A DNA stretch of 64,000 bases from positions 4,402,001-4,466,000 of the forward strand of contig NZ_CP041247.1 in assembly GCF_006711645.1 (NCBI RefSeq), in the 5' to 3' direction. The stretch comes from Klebsiella electrica. Its GTDB lineage: Bacteria > Pseudomonadota > Gammaproteobacteria > Enterobacterales > Enterobacteriaceae. The notes below the pieces were generated by a model. The model saw nothing but the letters and a program-made list of their open reading frames with translations. It was not told the origin of the DNA and did no database searches. The stretch's first letter is position 1. Every line of letters starts with the position of its first letter. Made by a program: the position numbers and the translations under genes. This document shows, piece by piece, positions 13,166 to 24,684 of the stretch.

Positions 13166-14248
13166 TTAACGTACCTTCAGCGTCGCCAGGCCAATCAGCA
13201 CCAGCATCAGCGAAATAATCCAGAAGCGCACGATAACGCGCGGCTCCGGCCAGCCCTTCAGTTCATAGTGGTGGTGAATCGGCGCCATACGGAAGATGCG
13301 CTGACCGCGCAGCTTGAAGGAACCGACCTGCAAAATAACCGACAGAGTCTCCACCACGAATACGCCACCCATAATCACCAGCAGGAACTCCTGACGCAGC
13401 AGCACGGCAATGATGCCCAGCGCGCCGCCGAGGGCCAGGGAGCCGACATCGCCCATAAAGACCTGCGCCGGATAGGTGTTGAACCACAAAAAGCCAAGAC
13501 CCGCGCCGACGATCGCCGTACAGACGATAACCAGTTCCCCGGCGTGGCGCAGATAAGGGATATGCAGATAGTTGGCAAAGTTCATGTTGCCCGTTGCCCA
13601 TGCCACCAGCGCGAAGCCCGCCGCCACAAACACGGTCGGCATAATCGCCAGGCCATCAAGGCCATCGGTCAGGTTGACCGCATTGCCGGTCCCGACAATC
13701 ACGAAGTAAGCCAGCAAAATGTACAACAGCCCCAGTTGCGGCATGATGTCTTTAAAGAACGGCACAACCAGCTCGGTTGCTGGCGTATCTTTACCGGCCA
13801 TATACAGCGCGAACGCCACGCCCAGCGCAATCACCGACATCCAGAAGTACTTCCAGCGGGCGATCAACCCTTTGGTGTCTTTACGCACCACCTTGCGGTA
13901 GTCATCGACGAAACCGATGATGCCGTAGCCGATCAGTACGGTCAGAACACACCATACGTACGGGTTGGACGGGTAAGCCCACAGCAGGACTGAGACCACA
14001 ATAGCGGTCAGGATCATGATCCCGCCCATGGTCGGCGTACCGCGTTTGCTGAAGTGTGATTCCGGACCATCGTTACGTACGACCTGGCCGAAAGAGAGTT
14101 TTTGCAGACGGGCGATCATGCGCGGGCCCATCCACAAAGAGATGAACAGCGCGGTCAGCAGGCTGACGATGGCGCGAAACGTCAGATAAGAAAAGACGTT
14201 AAAGCCGGAATAATATTTGACCAGATGTTCGGCCAGCCATACTAACAT
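13166..14248 (-). CDS. mraY: Phospho-N-acetylmuramoyl-pentapeptide transferase MraY
   Basis: MraY transfers phospho-MurNAc-pentapeptide to undecaprenyl phosphate, making lipid I in the inner membrane. The product is 360 aa, the standard length, with about ten membrane helices. The catalytic Asp-rich motifs are seen as GFVDDYRKV and [13 protein letters not shown], followed by [12 protein letters not shown] and the cytoplasmic [11 protein letters not shown] loop. Its start overlaps the murF stop by 7 bases. Confidence 0.98.
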   Translation of the reverse strand: MLVWLAEHLVKYYSGFNVFSYLTFRAIVSLLTALFISLWMGPRMIARLQKLSFGQVVRNDGPESHFSKRGTPTMGGIMILTAIVVSVLLWAYPSNPYVWCVLTVLIGYGIIGFVDDYRKVVRKDTKGLIARWKYFWMSVIALGVAFALYMAGKDTPATELVVPFFKDIMPQLGLLYILLAYFVIVGTGNAVNLTDGLDGLAIMPTVFVAAGFALVAWATGNMNFANYLHIPYLRHAGELVIVCTAIVGAGLGFLWFNTYPAQVFMGDVGSLALGGALGIIAVLLRQEFLLVIMGGVFVVETLSVILQVGSFKLRGQRIFRMAPIHHHYELKGWPEPRVIVRFWIISLMLVLIGLATLKVR

Positions 14249-15600
14249 GTTCCATTCTCCTGTAATGCGCGTACTACCTCTTCCATGGCGGCACTACGTG
14301 AACCCTTCACTAAAATGGTGATGATCTTATGTTCCGCCGTCAGCTCACGCAGCCGAGCCACCAGCGACGCTTTATCGCTGAGATGCTCGCCCACGCCGCT
14401 GGCGCGGCTAATCTCTGCGCTCAGCACGCCGGTGCTGAGTACGCGGTCAAGCCCTGCCGCTTTTGCCGCCTCGCCCACCTGGCGATGGCACGCTTCGCTT
14501 TCGGTACCCAGCTCGGCCATATCGCCGACGACCAGCACCCGGTAGCCCGGCATCTCGGACAGCACCTGCACCGCGGCGGTCATTGAACCGACGTTGGCAT
14601 TGTATGAATCATCAAGCAGCAGCTGATTTTCCGCGAGCGTGATAGGGAACAGACGTCCCGGTACCGCTTGCAACTGCGCCAGACCGGCCTTCACCGCATT
14701 TAAGTCGGCGCCCACCGCCATCGCTAACGAGGCGGCTGCCAGCGCATTGGCGATATTGTGGCGCCCCGGCAGCGGCAGCAGCACATCCACGCTCCCCTGC
14801 GGGGTTTGCAGCGTAAATTCTGTCCCGTGGCTGGTGATATGAATCTGGGTAGCCGTAAAATCGCTGTTGGCCGCATTCGGCGAGAAACGCCATACCTTGC
14901 GCGCGCCGATGACGCTTTGCCAGTTCAGCCAGTCGTTATTGTCAGCATTCAGGATGGCAATGCCGTTTTCCGGCAGACCGGTAAAGATTTCGCCCTTCGC
15001 TTTCGCCACGCCCGCCAGCGAACCAAAACCTTCAAGGTGAGCGGCGGCCAGATTGTTGACCAGGGCGGCTTCCGGGCGCGTCAGGCTGACGGTCCAGGCG
15101 ATTTCGCCCTGATGATTGGCCCCTAACTCAATGACGGCATAGCGATGCTCTTTGGTCAGACGCAGCAGCGTCATCGGTACGCCAATATCGTTATTCAGGT
15201 TACCGGCGGTATACAGCGTATTTCCGCACTGGCTCAGGATCGCCGCCGTCATCTCTTTCACCGACGTTTTTCCGGAAGATCCAGTCAGCGCCACCACGCG
15301 GGCTGGCACCTGCTGGCGAACCCACGCCGCCAGTTCGCCAAAGGCCAGGCGGGTATCTTTCACCACCACCTGCGGTAAATCACACGCCAGCTGACGGCTG
15401 ACCAGCAGCGCACCGGCGCCGGCTTGTTTCGCCTGCTGCGCGAAATCGTGCGCATCAAAACGTTCGCCCTTTAAAGCAACGAACAGGCAGCCTGCCGTGA
15501 TCTTACGGGTGTCCGACGTGACCTCATCAATGGCCAGATCGCGACCGTGCAGTTCGCCGCGCGTCACGTCGGCGAGCTGGCTTAGCATCAAGCGAATCAT
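14242..15600 (-). CDS. murF: UDP-N-acetylmuramoyl-tripeptide--D-alanyl-D-alanine ligase
   Basis: MurF adds D-Ala-D-Ala (made by DdlB, encoded further down the cluster) to the tripeptide precursor. The product is 452 aa, the same length as in E. coli. The Mur ligase P-loop is [14 protein letters not shown] near residue 104; [25 protein letters not shown] and [13 protein letters not shown] mark the other conserved blocks. The start overlaps the murE stop by 4 bases. Confidence 0.98.
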   Translation of the reverse strand: MIRLMLSQLADVTRGELHGRDLAIDEVTSDTRKITAGCLFVALKGERFDAHDFAQQAKQAGAGALLVSRQLACDLPQVVVKDTRLAFGELAAWVRQQVPARVVALTGSSGKTSVKEMTAAILSQCGNTLYTAGNLNNDIGVPMTLLRLTKEHRYAVIELGANHQGEIAWTVSLTRPEAALVNNLAAAHLEGFGSLAGVAKAKGEIFTGLPENGIAILNADNNDWLNWQSVIGARKVWRFSPNAANSDFTATQIHITSHGTEFTLQTPQGSVDVLLPLPGRHNIANALAAASLAMAVGADLNAVKAGLAQLQAVPGRLFPITLAENQLLLDDSYNANVGSMTAAVQVLSEMPGYRVLVVGDMAELGTESEACHRQVGEAAKAAGLDRVLSTGVLSAEISRASGVGEHLSDKASLVARLRELTAEHKIITILVKGSRSAAMEEVVRALQENGTC

Positions 15601-17084
15601 GCTACCGCTCCCAGCAGACGGGCTACGGTCACGCGATCGGAGTAGTCAAGACGACGATTGCCAACAATCTGGTAATCCTCATGACCTTTGCCAGCGACCA
15701 GCACGACATCGCCTTCCGCGGCCTGCATCACGGCGTTGGTCACCGCTTCAGCCCGGCCTTCTTTCACCTTCGCGTGTCCGGCGTCAAGCATGCCCGCGAG
15801 GATGTCGTTGATAATGGCGCGCGGCTCTTCGGTACGCGGGTTGTCATCGGTCACCACCACAATATCGGCGAACTCTTCGGCGATAGCGCCCATCAGCGGA
15901 CGTTTGCCTTTATCGCGATCGCCGCCGCAGCCGAAGACGCACCACAGCTTGCCGTTACAGTGCAGACGCGCCGCCTGCAGCGCTTTTTCCAGCGCATCCG
16001 GAGTATGGGCATAATCCACCACCACGGTCGGTTTGCCCGGCGCGCTGAACACTTCCATTCGGCCGCAGACCGGCTGCAGACGAGCCGCGGTTTTCAGCAG
16101 CTCAGCCAGCGGATAGCCCAGCGCCAGCAGCGTGGCCAGCGCCAGCAGCAGGTTGCTGACGTTAAAGGCGCCCATCAGGCGGCTTTCAACTTCGCCCTTG
16201 CCCCAGCTGGAATCAAACTGGATGGTGGCGCCGCTATCGTGGTAGTTCACCGCCGTAGCCTTCAGCCAGCGGCCGTGACAGTTCGGGTTGATGCGGTCTT
16301 CCATCGATACGGCAACCGCGTCCGGCAGCTTCGCCAGCCAGCGGCGACCCACTTCATCATCGGCGTTGACGATAGCCTGTCCGCAATGATGAGTGGAATA
16401 AAGCAGCCATTTTGCCGCTTCGTAATGTTCCATATCACCGTGATAATCCAGGTGATCGCGGCTCAGGTTAGTAAAGACCGAGGCGGCAAACTGCAGCGCC
16501 GCCACGCGGTGCTGAACCAGACCGTGGGAAGAGACTTCCATGGCCGCGAAGGTAGCGCCCTGCCCTGCGAGGCCTGAAAGCACGTGCTGAACATCGACCG
16601 CAGAACCGGTGGTGTTTTCCGTCGGAATAACTTTGTCCAGCAGACCGTTGCCGACCGTGCCCATCACCGCACTGGTTTCGCCGAGCAGGTTGGCCCACTG
16701 CGCCAGTAGCTGGGTGGTGGTGGTTTTACCGTTGGTGCCGGTGACGCCAATCAGGCGCAGTTGTTCTGAAGGCTGATGGTAAAAACGCCCGGCCAGCGCG
16801 GATAAGCGCTCGTTGAGCTGGCTGAGATAGATGACCGGAACGCCGTGCATTTCACGGATTTCGCCGTCAGCAGCCTCATCTTTGGCCTCAGCTATAATGG
16901 CAGCAACACCTTGCGCTATCGCCTGCGGGATATAACGACGCCCGTCCGCCTGATGACCTAATACCGCGACAAAGAGATCGCCGGAAGCAGCCACCCGGCT
17001 GTCCAGCGTCATCTCTCGCAGAATTCGCTCCGGCGCATTTGGCACCCACGGAGCGAGAAGGTCGCGCAAATTACGATCTGCCAC
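15597..17084 (-). CDS. murE: UDP-N-acetylmuramoyl-tripeptide synthetase (meso-diaminopimelate adding)
   Basis: MurE adds meso-diaminopimelate to the dipeptide precursor. The product is 495 aa starting [10 protein letters not shown] from a GTG codon (17082-17084), the same start type as I recall for E. coli. The P-loop [14 protein letters not shown] and the motif DDNPRTEEP, which selects meso-diaminopimelate over lysine in this family, are both clear, as is GKGHEDYQ near the C-terminus. The start lies 14 bases inside ftsI. Confidence 0.98.
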   Translation of the reverse strand: MADRNLRDLLAPWVPNAPERILREMTLDSRVAASGDLFVAVLGHQADGRRYIPQAIAQGVAAIIAEAKDEAADGEIREMHGVPVIYLSQLNERLSALAGRFYHQPSEQLRLIGVTGTNGKTTTTQLLAQWANLLGETSAVMGTVGNGLLDKVIPTENTTGSAVDVQHVLSGLAGQGATFAAMEVSSHGLVQHRVAALQFAASVFTNLSRDHLDYHGDMEHYEAAKWLLYSTHHCGQAIVNADDEVGRRWLAKLPDAVAVSMEDRINPNCHGRWLKATAVNYHDSGATIQFDSSWGKGEVESRLMGAFNVSNLLLALATLLALGYPLAELLKTAARLQPVCGRMEVFSAPGKPTVVVDYAHTPDALEKALQAARLHCNGKLWCVFGCGGDRDKGKRPLMGAIAEEFADIVVVTDDNPRTEEPRAIINDILAGMLDAGHAKVKEGRAEAVTNAVMQAAEGDVVLVAGKGHEDYQIVGNRRLDYSDRVTVARLLGAVA

Positions 17085-18837
17085 CTGTTCCCTCGCCTTG
17101 ATTAATCACAAATTCACTTTTTTCGCCCGTTGCCAACGCATCCGGCTCGATGTTCATGGTACGCAGTACGCCGCCCATGATGGCACCGAAGACCGGCGCG
17201 GAAACGGCGCCGCCGTAGTATTTACCCGCCTGCGGGTCGTTGATCACCACCACCAGCGCAAAACGCGGGTGGCTGGCGGGCGCAACGCCTGCGGTGTAAG
17301 CAATATATTTGTTGATGTAGCGGCCATCTGGCCCCACTTTCTTCGCCGTACCGGTTTTAATCGCAATGCGGTAGCCTTTAATCGCCGCCTTCACGCCGCC
17401 GCCGCCGGGCAGCGCCACGCTTTCCATCATATGCACCACGGTACGAACGAGAGGTTCCGGGAATACACGCTCGCCGGGAACCGGTGGATCAACTTTGGTA
17501 ATCGACAGCGGGCGATAGATGCCATAGCTGCCGATCGTTGCATAGACTCGCGCTAACTGTAACGGCGTTACCATTAGCCCGTAGCCGAAAGAAAAGGTGG
17601 CCCTCTCTATGTCAGACCACCGTTGTTTTTGAGGATATAAGCCACTGCGTTCTCCGACCAACCCCAAATTGGTCGCTTTTCCGAGTCCAAAACGTGAGTA
17701 AGTATCTACTAACGCTGAGGACGGCATCGCTAACGCCAGTTTGGAAACACCGACGTTACTCGACTTCTGTAGCACCCCGGTCAGGGTCAATTCGCTATAG
17801 CGCGCCACGTCTTTGATCTCGTGGCCGTTAATTCGGTAAGGAATGGTATTCAGTACGGTATTTTCGTTCACAATGCCGCGCTGCAGCGCCGTCATCACCA
17901 CCATCGGCTTGACCGTCGAACCCGGTTCAAACACGTCGGTGATGGCACGGTTACGCATGATATCTTTCGCCGTACCGGAGAAATTATTCGGGTTATAAGA
18001 GGGACTGTTCGCCATCGCCAGCACTTCGCCAGTGCTGACATCGACCAGAACCGCACTTCCCGACTCCGCTTTGTTAAACGCCACGGCATTATTCAGTTCG
18101 CGATAAACCAACGCCTGCAGACGTTCATCGATACTCAACGCCAGATTGTGCGCGGCCTGGCTGTCGGTGGAGGAGATATCTTCAATAACGCGGCCGTAGC
18201 GGTCTTTACGCACAATACGTTCGCCGGGTTGACCGGTCAGCCATTTATCAAAGCTCTTCTCGACGCCTTCAATACCCTGGCTATCGACGTTGGTGAAACC
18301 AATAAGGTGAGCGGTAACTTCACCTGACGGGTAGTAACGGCGCGACTCTTCGCGCATGTGAATCCCTGGCAGCTTCAGCTTCTTGATGTAATCCGCCATA
18401 TCAGGATTAACCTGACGCGCCAGATAGATAAAACGCATTCTCGGGTTGGTGTTGATGCGCGATGCCAGCTGATCCAGCGGCATGTTTAACGCATCGGCCA
18501 ACGCCTTCCAGCGCTTATCAAGGGTGACTCCGCCAGCATCGTGCAGCTCTTTCGGGTCTGCCCAGATAGCCTTCACCGGCACACTCACCGCCAGCGGGCG
18601 GCCGGAGCGGTCAGTAATCATTCCGCGGGCGGTAGAGACCTCCTGCACGCGTAAAGAACGCATATCACCCTGACGGACCAGCATGTCCGGGCTGATCACC
18701 TGTAGCCAGGCCACGCGGCCCAGCAGGAAACCCAGCGCGATTAAAATGCACCCGCACAGCAACGCAAAACGCCAGCTAATAAAGCTGGCCTGTTCTTCCT
18801 GACGTTTTGGTTTTAGCGTTTTCGGCGCTGCTTTCAT
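17071..18837 (-). CDS. ftsI: Septal peptidoglycan transpeptidase FtsI (PBP3)
   Basis: FtsI cross-links septal peptidoglycan and is a target of beta-lactams. I start at ATG 18835-18837 ([13 protein letters not shown]), giving 588 aa like E. coli; an in-frame start three codons upstream lacks support. One N-terminal membrane helix is followed by the pedestal domain and the transpeptidase domain with its three active-site motifs: GSTVKP (Ser near 307), SSNVG (near 359) and KTGTAKK (near 494). The loop after residue 330 has a single YRIN, so the four-residue YRIN/YRIK insertion linked to reduced aztreonam susceptibility is absent. It begins 15 bp after ftsL. Confidence 0.98.
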   Translation of the reverse strand: MKAAPKTLKPKRQEEQASFISWRFALLCGCILIALGFLLGRVAWLQVISPDMLVRQGDMRSLRVQEVSTARGMITDRSGRPLAVSVPVKAIWADPKELHDAGGVTLDKRWKALADALNMPLDQLASRINTNPRMRFIYLARQVNPDMADYIKKLKLPGIHMREESRRYYPSGEVTAHLIGFTNVDSQGIEGVEKSFDKWLTGQPGERIVRKDRYGRVIEDISSTDSQAAHNLALSIDERLQALVYRELNNAVAFNKAESGSAVLVDVSTGEVLAMANSPSYNPNNFSGTAKDIMRNRAITDVFEPGSTVKPMVVMTALQRGIVNENTVLNTIPYRINGHEIKDVARYSELTLTGVLQKSSNVGVSKLALAMPSSALVDTYSRFGLGKATNLGLVGERSGLYPQKQRWSDIERATFSFGYGLMVTPLQLARVYATIGSYGIYRPLSITKVDPPVPGERVFPEPLVRTVVHMMESVALPGGGGVKAAIKGYRIAIKTGTAKKVGPDGRYINKYIAYTAGVAPASHPRFALVVVINDPQAGKYYGGAVSAPVFGAIMGGVLRTMNIEPDALATGEKSEFVINQGEGTGGRS

Positions 18838-18852
18838 GCGTCGCAATAATCC

Positions 18853-19218
18853 TTATTTTTGTACAACGATATTTTCTTGTGATGGATCGACGTGTTGCAT
18901 CTGCAACTTCTCGGTCGCGATCCGCTCAACCCGACTATGATCGCCGAGCGCGTTCTCTTCGAGGATCAGGTTTCGCCATTCAATATCCAGCGCGTCACGT
19001 TCCAGAACCAGTTGCTCACGCTGCGCGGTTAACAGACGGGTATGGTGTGCCGTCGTCACCACGGTAATCGCCGTAATGATGATGCAAATGAACAGACAGA
19101 GTGGCAGTTTCCCAAACCGCAGAAGATCGTCCCCGATGACGCCAGGCAAGGCATGGCGCTCGTTGCTTCCTAACGATCCTTTAACTTTGCTTAAGGCTTC
19201 TGTCACTCTGCCGATCAT
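18853..19218 (-). CDS. ftsL: Cell division protein FtsL
   Basis: FtsL is a small bitopic protein that, with FtsB and FtsQ, activates FtsW-FtsI. The product is 121 aa, the E. coli length. A cytoplasmic tail of about 36 residues is followed by a membrane helix ([15 protein letters not shown]) and a periplasmic leucine-zipper coiled coil ending [13 protein letters not shown]. Its start overlaps the rsmH stop by 4 bases. Confidence 0.98.
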   Translation of the reverse strand: MIGRVTEALSKVKGSLGSNERHALPGVIGDDLLRFGKLPLCLFICIIITAITVVTTAHHTRLLTAQREQLVLERDALDIEWRNLILEENALGDHSRVERIATEKLQMQHVDPSQENIVVQK

Positions 19219-20156
19219 GCGTTCGTCCTCTCTGCAATGCGCAGAACTGAACTACGGGCCCGTGGATTCTCTGCCACCTCTTCTTCGCCCGGCATCAACT
19301 TGCCTAGTGCCCGCAACTCGCGGCCGCCCAGTTTTTTGAGCTGCGCCTCGGTCATCGGTAACCCGGCCGGAACCTGCGGACCGCGGCTTTGCTCACGCAT
19401 AAAGCGCTTCACAATACGGTCTTCCAGCGAGTGGAAACTGATAACAGAAAGCCGCCCGCCCGGGGCCAGCACGCTGAGCGAGCTTTTTAGCGCCTGCTCT
19501 ATCTCCTCCAGTTCACTGTTCACCCAGATGCGCACCGCCTGGAAGGTACGGGTCGCGGGATGTTTGAATTTGTCCTTCACCGGCGTCGCCGCCGTCACCA
19601 CCTCCGCCAGCTCTTTCGTGCGAGTCATCGGCTCGATACGGTTACGCTCGACGATGGCGCGCGCGATGCGCTTGCCAAAGCGCTCTTCGCCGAAGGTTTT
19701 AATCACCCAGGCGATATCCGCTTCGTCCGCCGTCTGCAGCCACTCGGCGGCAGACTGGCCGCGCGTGGGGTCCATACGCATATCCAGCGGGCCATCGCGC
19801 ATAAATGAGAAGCCACGCTCTGCGTCGTCAAGCTGAGGTGAAGAGACGCCAAGATCGAGAAGAATACCGTCGATCTGGCCAGTTAGTCCGCGCTCACTGA
19901 CATAATCAGCCAGCGCTGAGAAAGGTCCATGTACGATGGAAAAGCGAGGGTCATCAATGGTTTTCGCCACGGCGATAGCCTGCGGATCGCGATCGATAGC
20001 CAGCAGGCGTCCTTCCGCTCCCAGTTGGGAAAGGATCAGGCGCGAGTGACCGCCGCGACCAAAGGTCCCATCAATGTAGATACCATCCGGACGAATATTC
20101 AGGCCGTTAACCGCTTCATCCAGAAGTACCGTAGTATGTTTAAAATTTTCCATCAT
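19215..20156 (-). CDS. rsmH: 16S rRNA m4C1402 methyltransferase RsmH (MraW)
   Basis: RsmH N4-methylates C1402 of 16S rRNA using S-adenosylmethionine. The product is 313 aa starting [16 protein letters not shown] at the tandem ATG codons 20151-20156; longer in-frame starts would run into mraZ. Motifs visible are [13 protein letters not shown] (SAM binding), [20 protein letters not shown] and [14 protein letters not shown]. It starts 4 bases after the mraZ stop and is the second gene of the cluster, as in E. coli. Confidence 0.98.
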   Translation of the reverse strand: MMENFKHTTVLLDEAVNGLNIRPDGIYIDGTFGRGGHSRLILSQLGAEGRLLAIDRDPQAIAVAKTIDDPRFSIVHGPFSALADYVSERGLTGQIDGILLDLGVSSPQLDDAERGFSFMRDGPLDMRMDPTRGQSAAEWLQTADEADIAWVIKTFGEERFGKRIARAIVERNRIEPMTRTKELAEVVTAATPVKDKFKHPATRTFQAVRIWVNSELEEIEQALKSSLSVLAPGGRLSVISFHSLEDRIVKRFMREQSRGPQVPAGLPMTEAQLKKLGGRELRALGKLMPGEEEVAENPRARSSVLRIAERTNA

Positions 20157-20160
20157 GTTG

Positions 20161-20619
20161 TTATAGAGACAAATCCTGCAGACGCTCCGACAACGCGTCG
20201 GTAGACGACTGTTCAGCGTCGATATCTTCCTTGACCCGTTGATACCAGGTCGTTTCATCCCACAGTTCAAACTTATTGAACTGTCCGACCAGCATCACTT
20301 CTTTTGTCAGCCCGGCATGCTGCCGTAACACCGGCGCGATCAGCAGACGCCCGGCATTATCCATCTGACATTCGCTGGCATGACCCAAAAGCAGACGCTG
20401 CACGCGCCGCTCAACGGGATTCATGCTCGATAAACGCGACAATTTTTGCTCGATGATTTCCCATTCAGGCAAGGGGTAAAGCAGCAGGCACGGGTGATGA
20501 ATGTCAATGGTACAAACCAGTTGACCGGAAGCGTCCTCGATCAGCCCGTCGCGGTAACGCGTCGGTACGGCCAGACGGCCTTTGCTGTCGAGATTGACTA
20601 ACGTTGCCCCACGGAACAT
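20161..20619 (-). CDS. mraZ: Transcriptional regulator MraZ
   Basis: MraZ is a SpoVT/AbrB-fold repressor of the mra promoter that heads the division cluster. Starting at ATG 20617-20619 gives [19 protein letters not shown] and 152 aa, the E. coli length. Two AbrB-like repeats, each with a DSKGR or DNAGR type motif, are visible in the N- and C-terminal halves. Direct repeats matching its binding site lie 19-43 bases upstream of the start, so autoregulation is well supported. Confidence 0.98.
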   Translation of the reverse strand: MFRGATLVNLDSKGRLAVPTRYRDGLIEDASGQLVCTIDIHHPCLLLYPLPEWEIIEQKLSRLSSMNPVERRVQRLLLGHASECQMDNAGRLLIAPVLRQHAGLTKEVMLVGQFNKFELWDETTWYQRVKEDIDAEQSSTDALSERLQDLSL

Positions 20620-20637
20620 GCCAGCCTCACCCCTTTT

Positions 20638-20662
20638 CGCCACTTTAACCCACAAATTCCCA
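20638..20662 (-). promoter_or_regulatory. MraZ-binding direct repeats (mra operator)
   Basis: On the minus strand three pentamers, TGGGA (20658-20662), TGGGT (20648-20652) and TGGCG (20638-20642), are spaced exactly 10 bp apart, matching the TGGGN repeats bound by MraZ. The third, promoter-distal repeat deviates at its fourth base. The array lies between the -10 box and the mraZ start codon. Confidence 0.85.
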
Positions 20663-20670
20663 CCAGAAGG

Positions 20671-20700
20671 AGTTTACGGAGCGGAGGAAAAGCTTGTCAA
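20671..20700 (-). promoter_or_regulatory. mra promoter of the division and cell wall cluster
   Basis: A perfect sigma-70 -35 hexamer TTGACA (20695-20700, minus strand) is separated by 18 bp from TAAACT (20671-20676). Both hexamers match the E. coli Pmra that I recall. It lies immediately upstream of the MraZ repeats and should drive mraZ through much of the cluster. Confidence 0.85.
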
Positions 20701-21280
20701 GCCAGCACGAATACCAACGAAGCTCAAAAACCCATTATTTGCAGCCGATATCCGGCCTGATGAAATAATCATCAACAAACGAGGCAAATTAACGCTATGA
20801 ATACGTGTAAGAAAACAACCAACAAATTCGTAACAGTTAAAAGCAACAAAATATCTTCGGCGGGAAAATATAAAGTGTCAGTTTGCGACGCGAGCGGCAT
20901 TTTAGGCGATTATGGTGCCCGTTAACAGTGCCTGTTATCGTCAGAGAAGCACTCTTACCGCGGGGTGCGGGGAGATGACCGTGTGATGGGCTGTAAAATG
21001 AGTGTTAATTCAGCGATTAACTTAACGAATGTAACAAAATAATACAAATAAAGACTGATTTCACTTTTTTTATCGCTAACGGGTGCCGAAAAGCGGCAAC
21101 GCCAGAATAAAACAAAATAATGCGTAAAGAAGTTTAGGGATTTGTCTGAAAGCGATCCAAATTTACTTTTTTATGGTAATTAGTACGGATTATCGCCAGA
21201 CAACTTTCGTCTGGCGAGTAACGCCATCCATTTCCAGGTTTTTAGCACACACCGATGCAGGCGCTCGATAGCCTGGCGTC
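20701..21280. other. AT-rich intergenic region between cra and mraZ
   Basis: About 580 bp lie between the mra promoter and the cra stop, noticeably more AT-rich than the genes around it. It contains an 8-bp perfect hairpin (21194-21201 with 21209-21216) shortly after cra without a following U-run, and an open frame of 42 codons on the plus strand (20797-20925). I recognise no RNA gene or conserved protein here. Confidence 0.5.
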
Positions 21281-22285
21281 TCAGCGACGATTCAAACTTC
21301 CCCGGCGATACAAATTACGACGGATACGGCTTAAGCCCGGTTTTGGCTTACGCGGTTCGTCGAGGCTGGCGAGCACAATTTCCAGCACGCGTTCAGCCAC
21401 ATCGCGGTGACGCTGGGCCACGGCCAGTACCGGGCACTGCAGGAAATCGAGCAGTTCATTGTCGCCGAAGGTCGCAATAGCCAGCTCGGACGGCAGCTTC
21501 CCTTCCCGGCGCAGCGTCACGTCCATCACCCCCTGCAACAGCGGAAATGACGTTGTGAACAGCGCCTGCGGCATGGGATGTGTTTCCAGCCATTTCTCAA
21601 ACAGCTGCCCTGCCGCTTCGCGTTCAAAGCTGTTGGCGTACAGATACTGCACTTCCCGCGGATCGTCATTCCACGCGGTACGGAAGCCCTGTTCACGCAG
21701 GAAACTGACCGACAGCTCCGGTAACGCGCCAAGATACAGAACGTTTTCCCCCGGGAATTTGCGCAGTTCAGCGGCCAGCATTTCGGCATCATCCTGATCG
21801 GCGCCAACAACGCTGGTGAAGTGCTCGCGATCGAGCGCACGGTCAAGGGCGACAATCGGGAAAGGATCGTTGGCCCAGCGCTGATAGAACGGATGCTCTG
21901 GCGGAAGTGACGTCGAGACGATAATCGCATCCACCTGGCGCTGTAACAGATGCTCAATACAGCGCATTTCGTTATCAGGCTGATCTTCCGAACAGGCAAT
22001 CAGCAGCTGATAGCCGCGCTGGCGCGCCTGACGCTCAAGATAGTTAGCAATACGGGTATAGCTGGTATTTTCCAGATCGGGAATCACCAGACCAATAGAA
22101 CGCGTGCGTCCTGCACGCAAGCCGGCAGCGACCGCATTCGGATGGTAGTTGTGCTCACGAACGACGGCCATCACCTTTTCGACCGTTTTGTCGCTGACGC
22201 GGTACTGTTTCGCTTTACCGTTAATCACATAGCTAGCGGTGGTACGCGAGACACCGGCCAGCCGGGCGATTTCATCCAGTTTCAC
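21281..22285 (-). CDS. cra: Catabolite repressor/activator Cra (FruR)
   Basis: Cra is a LacI-family regulator that senses fructose 1-phosphate or fructose 1,6-bisphosphate and switches between glycolysis and gluconeogenesis. Starting at GTG 22283-22285 gives [20 protein letters not shown] and 334 aa, the E. coli length; an in-frame extension upstream has no match in the family. The N-terminal helix-turn-helix and hinge helix (residues 1-60) are followed by the sugar-binding domain. It is monocistronic, read in the same direction as ilvIH. Confidence 0.97.
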   Translation of the reverse strand: MKLDEIARLAGVSRTTASYVINGKAKQYRVSDKTVEKVMAVVREHNYHPNAVAAGLRAGRTRSIGLVIPDLENTSYTRIANYLERQARQRGYQLLIACSEDQPDNEMRCIEHLLQRQVDAIIVSTSLPPEHPFYQRWANDPFPIVALDRALDREHFTSVVGADQDDAEMLAAELRKFPGENVLYLGALPELSVSFLREQGFRTAWNDDPREVQYLYANSFEREAAGQLFEKWLETHPMPQALFTTSFPLLQGVMDVTLRREGKLPSELAIATFGDNELLDFLQCPVLAVAQRHRDVAERVLEIVLASLDEPRKPKPGLSRIRRNLYRRGSLNRR

Positions 22286-22411
22286 AATTGCCCCTTGGGT
22301 AATGAGTACAGAACATAACCTTTCTTCAGCTATGGATTCATTTTCATAACATCTAAACGCAGAATAGTTAGCGCAGCAACCGGTTTTGTCTCCAGTTCCC
22401 ACCGATTTCGC

Positions 22412-22440
22412 AAAAAAATAACCCGACAGATTGTGTCGGG
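22412..22440 (-). terminator. Intrinsic terminator downstream of ilvH
   Basis: The arms CCCGACA and TGTCGGG (within 22422-22440) form a tight hairpin followed on the minus strand by a U-rich run (TTATTTTTTTG). The opposite strand also carries CTATTTTT after the hairpin, but the minus-strand arrangement terminates ilvIH before cra. Confidence 0.85.
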
Positions 22441-22465
22441 CTATTTTTACGTCAGTTTCAGCAAC

Positions 22466-22957
22466 TCAGCGCATGATTTTGTCGCCGCGCGACAGTCCGA
22501 CCACACCGGAGCGCGCCACTTCGACAATACGCGCAACATCGCGCAAGGAAGCCAGAAAAGCGTCCAGTTTATCGCTGGTCCCTACCAGCTGGACGGTATA
22601 CAGCGACGGCGTGACATCGATGATTTGCCCGCGGAAAATCTCCGTGTTGCGCTTCACCTCTTCACGGCCAAAACCGCTCGCCTGGACTTTCACCAGCATA
22701 ATTTCACGCTCAACGTGCGAATTCTGCCCCAGTTCGCTGACGCGCAGAACATCCACCAGCTTATGCAGCTGTTTTTCAATTTGCTCGATGGCTTTTTCAT
22801 CGCCCACGGTCTGGATAGTCATTCTTGAAAGCGTCGGATCGTCGGTGGGGGCGACCGTCAGGCTTTCAATGTTATAGCCGCGCTGCGCGAAAAGACCGAT
22901 GACGCGTGATAAGGCGCCTGATTCGTTTTCCAGTAAGACAGATAATATCCGGCGCAT
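22466..22957 (-). CDS. ilvH: Acetolactate synthase III small subunit
   Basis: IlvH is the valine-binding regulatory subunit of acetolactate synthase III. Starting at ATG 22955-22957 ([19 protein letters not shown]) gives 163 aa, as in E. coli. The N-terminal ACT domain (residues 1-80) carries the valine-binding region, and the C-terminal half activates the catalytic subunit. It begins 2 bases after ilvI and is co-transcribed with it. Confidence 0.97.
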   Translation of the reverse strand: MRRILSVLLENESGALSRVIGLFAQRGYNIESLTVAPTDDPTLSRMTIQTVGDEKAIEQIEKQLHKLVDVLRVSELGQNSHVEREIMLVKVQASGFGREEVKRNTEIFRGQIIDVTPSLYTVQLVGTSDKLDAFLASLRDVARIVEVARSGVVGLSRGDKIMR

Positions 22958-22959
22958 AA

Positions 22960-24684
22960 TCAGGTTCTCTCCGTTTTGCTCAACCACATCTCATCCATGC
23001 CGCCGCCGCGGATCTGCATGGGATACACATGCTCGCTGCCGTCCACCGTCACATCAACGAAGACCAGACGATGATTACGCACCTGCTCCAGCGCTTCGGC
23101 CAGCTTAGACTCCAGCTCCTGCGGTTCGCTGATGCGAATCCCTACGTGCCCGTAAGCTTCCGCAAGCCGGACGAAATCCGGTAAGGACTCCATATAAGAT
23201 TGTGAATGGCGACCAGAATAGATCATATCCTGCCACTGCTTCACCATCCCGAGGTAGCGGTTGTTCAGGTTCAACACCAGCACCGGCAGCTCATACTGTA
23301 AAGCAGTGGAAAGCTCCTGAATATTCATCTGGATACTGCCATCGCCGGTCACACAAACGACCATCTCTTCCGGCAGCGCCATCTTCACGCCGAGAGCGGC
23401 GGGCAAACCGAAGCCCATCGTGCCGAGGCCGCCTGAGTTAATCCACCGCCTTGGCTTGTCGAAAGGATAGTAAAGGGCGGCAAACATCTGGTGCTGACCG
23501 ACATCGGAGGTCACGTAAGCGTCGCCGTTGGTCAGCCGCCAGATGGTCTCGATGACGGCCTGGGGTTTGATCTTGCCGCTTTGCGTATCGTATTGCAGGC
23601 AGTGGCGCGCGCGCCATTGCTCGATCTGCTGCCACCAGTCGCGGATCTCATCGTGCGGCTGCTGCACCTCTTCCTGCTCCAGGAGATCGAGCATCTGATC
23701 CAGCACCAGACGGGCGTCGCCGACGATCGGCACATCAGCCGGGACCGTCTTCGAAATGGAGGTCGGATCGATATCAATATGCAGCACCGTCGCATTCGGG
23801 CAGTACTTCGCCAGATTGTTGGTTGTGCGATCGTCAAAACGCACGCCGACGGCAAAGATGACATCGGAGTGATGCATCGTCATGTTGGCTTCATACGTTC
23901 CATGCATCCCCAGCATTCCTAAAGCCTGGGAATGGGTGGCCGGAAACGCGCCGAGCCCCATCAGCGACGAAGCCACCGGCAGATTCAGTTTTTCCACCAG
24001 GGTACGCAGCTGTTGTTCACATCCGGCGTTAATCGCCCCGCCGCCGACGTAGACAACCGGATGTTTTGCCGCCACCAGCGTCTGCAGAGCGCGTTTAATT
24101 TGTCCTTTATGACCACTGGTTGTCGGGTTGTAAGAACGCATACTGACGGTATCCGGCCACGCGTACGGCAGTTTGTTCGCCGGATTGAGGATATCCTTTG
24201 GTAAATCAACGACCACCGGACCTGGACGCCCGCTGGCGGCCAGCCAGAACGCTTTTTTCAGCACGCCGGGAATATCTTCCGTCTGCTTGACCAGGAAACT
24301 GTGTTTCACCACCGGCCGGGAGATACCGACCATATCGCACTCCTGGAAGGCGTCATAACCGATCAGGGAAGTCGCGACCTGCCCGGAGAGAATCACCAGC
24401 GGAACAGAATCCATGTATGCCGTTGCGATACCGGTAATGGCATTCGTCGCGCCCGGCCCCGAAGTCACCAGCACAACCCCCACTTCGCCGGTCGCGCGGG
24501 CAAGGCCGTCCGCCATATGCACCGCCGCCTGCTCATGGCGCACCAGAATATGGTCGATACCCCCCAGGGTATGCAACGCATCATAGATATCGAGGACCGC
24601 GCCTCCGGGATAGCCGAATACTTGCTTGACGCCCTGATCGACAAGCGATTGGACGACCATCTCGGCTCCTGACAACATCTCCAT
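22960..24684 (-). CDS. ilvI: Acetolactate synthase III catalytic subunit
   Basis: IlvI is the thiamine-diphosphate- and FAD-dependent catalytic subunit that makes acetolactate or acetohydroxybutyrate in branched-chain amino-acid synthesis. The product is 574 aa. The N-terminal [14 protein letters not shown] with the catalytic Glu in [12 protein letters not shown], the central [10 protein letters not shown] and the C-terminal diphosphate-Mg site [12 protein letters not shown] through [11 protein letters not shown] are present. It starts the ilvIH operon about 390 bp downstream of leuO. Confidence 0.98.
   Translation of the reverse strand: MEMLSGAEMVVQSLVDQGVKQVFGYPGGAVLDIYDALHTLGGIDHILVRHEQAAVHMADGLARATGEVGVVLVTSGPGATNAITGIATAYMDSVPLVILSGQVATSLIGYDAFQECDMVGISRPVVKHSFLVKQTEDIPGVLKKAFWLAASGRPGPVVVDLPKDILNPANKLPYAWPDTVSMRSYNPTTSGHKGQIKRALQTLVAAKHPVVYVGGGAINAGCEQQLRTLVEKLNLPVASSLMGLGAFPATHSQALGMLGMHGTYEANMTMHHSDVIFAVGVRFDDRTTNNLAKYCPNATVLHIDIDPTSISKTVPADVPIVGDARLVLDQMLDLLEQEEVQQPHDEIRDWWQQIEQWRARHCLQYDTQSGKIKPQAVIETIWRLTNGDAYVTSDVGQHQMFAALYYPFDKPRRWINSGGLGTMGFGLPAALGVKMALPEEMVVCVTGDGSIQMNIQELSTALQYELPVLVLNLNNRYLGMVKQWQDMIYSGRHSQSYMESLPDFVRLAEAYGHVGIRISEPQELESKLAEALEQVRNHRLVFVDVTVDGSEHVYPMQIRGGGMDEMWLSKTERT

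Noticed and set aside
17071..18837. Possible beta-lactam resistance insertion in FtsI
   Set aside because: The YRIN seen after IP is the normal single copy; no duplicated tetrapeptide follows it.
21194..21216. CGCCAGAC/GTCTGGCG hairpin downstream of cra as an intrinsic terminator
   Set aside because: The stem is good, but no U-run follows on the minus strand and the hairpin lies about 65 bp after the stop, so I did not call a terminator.
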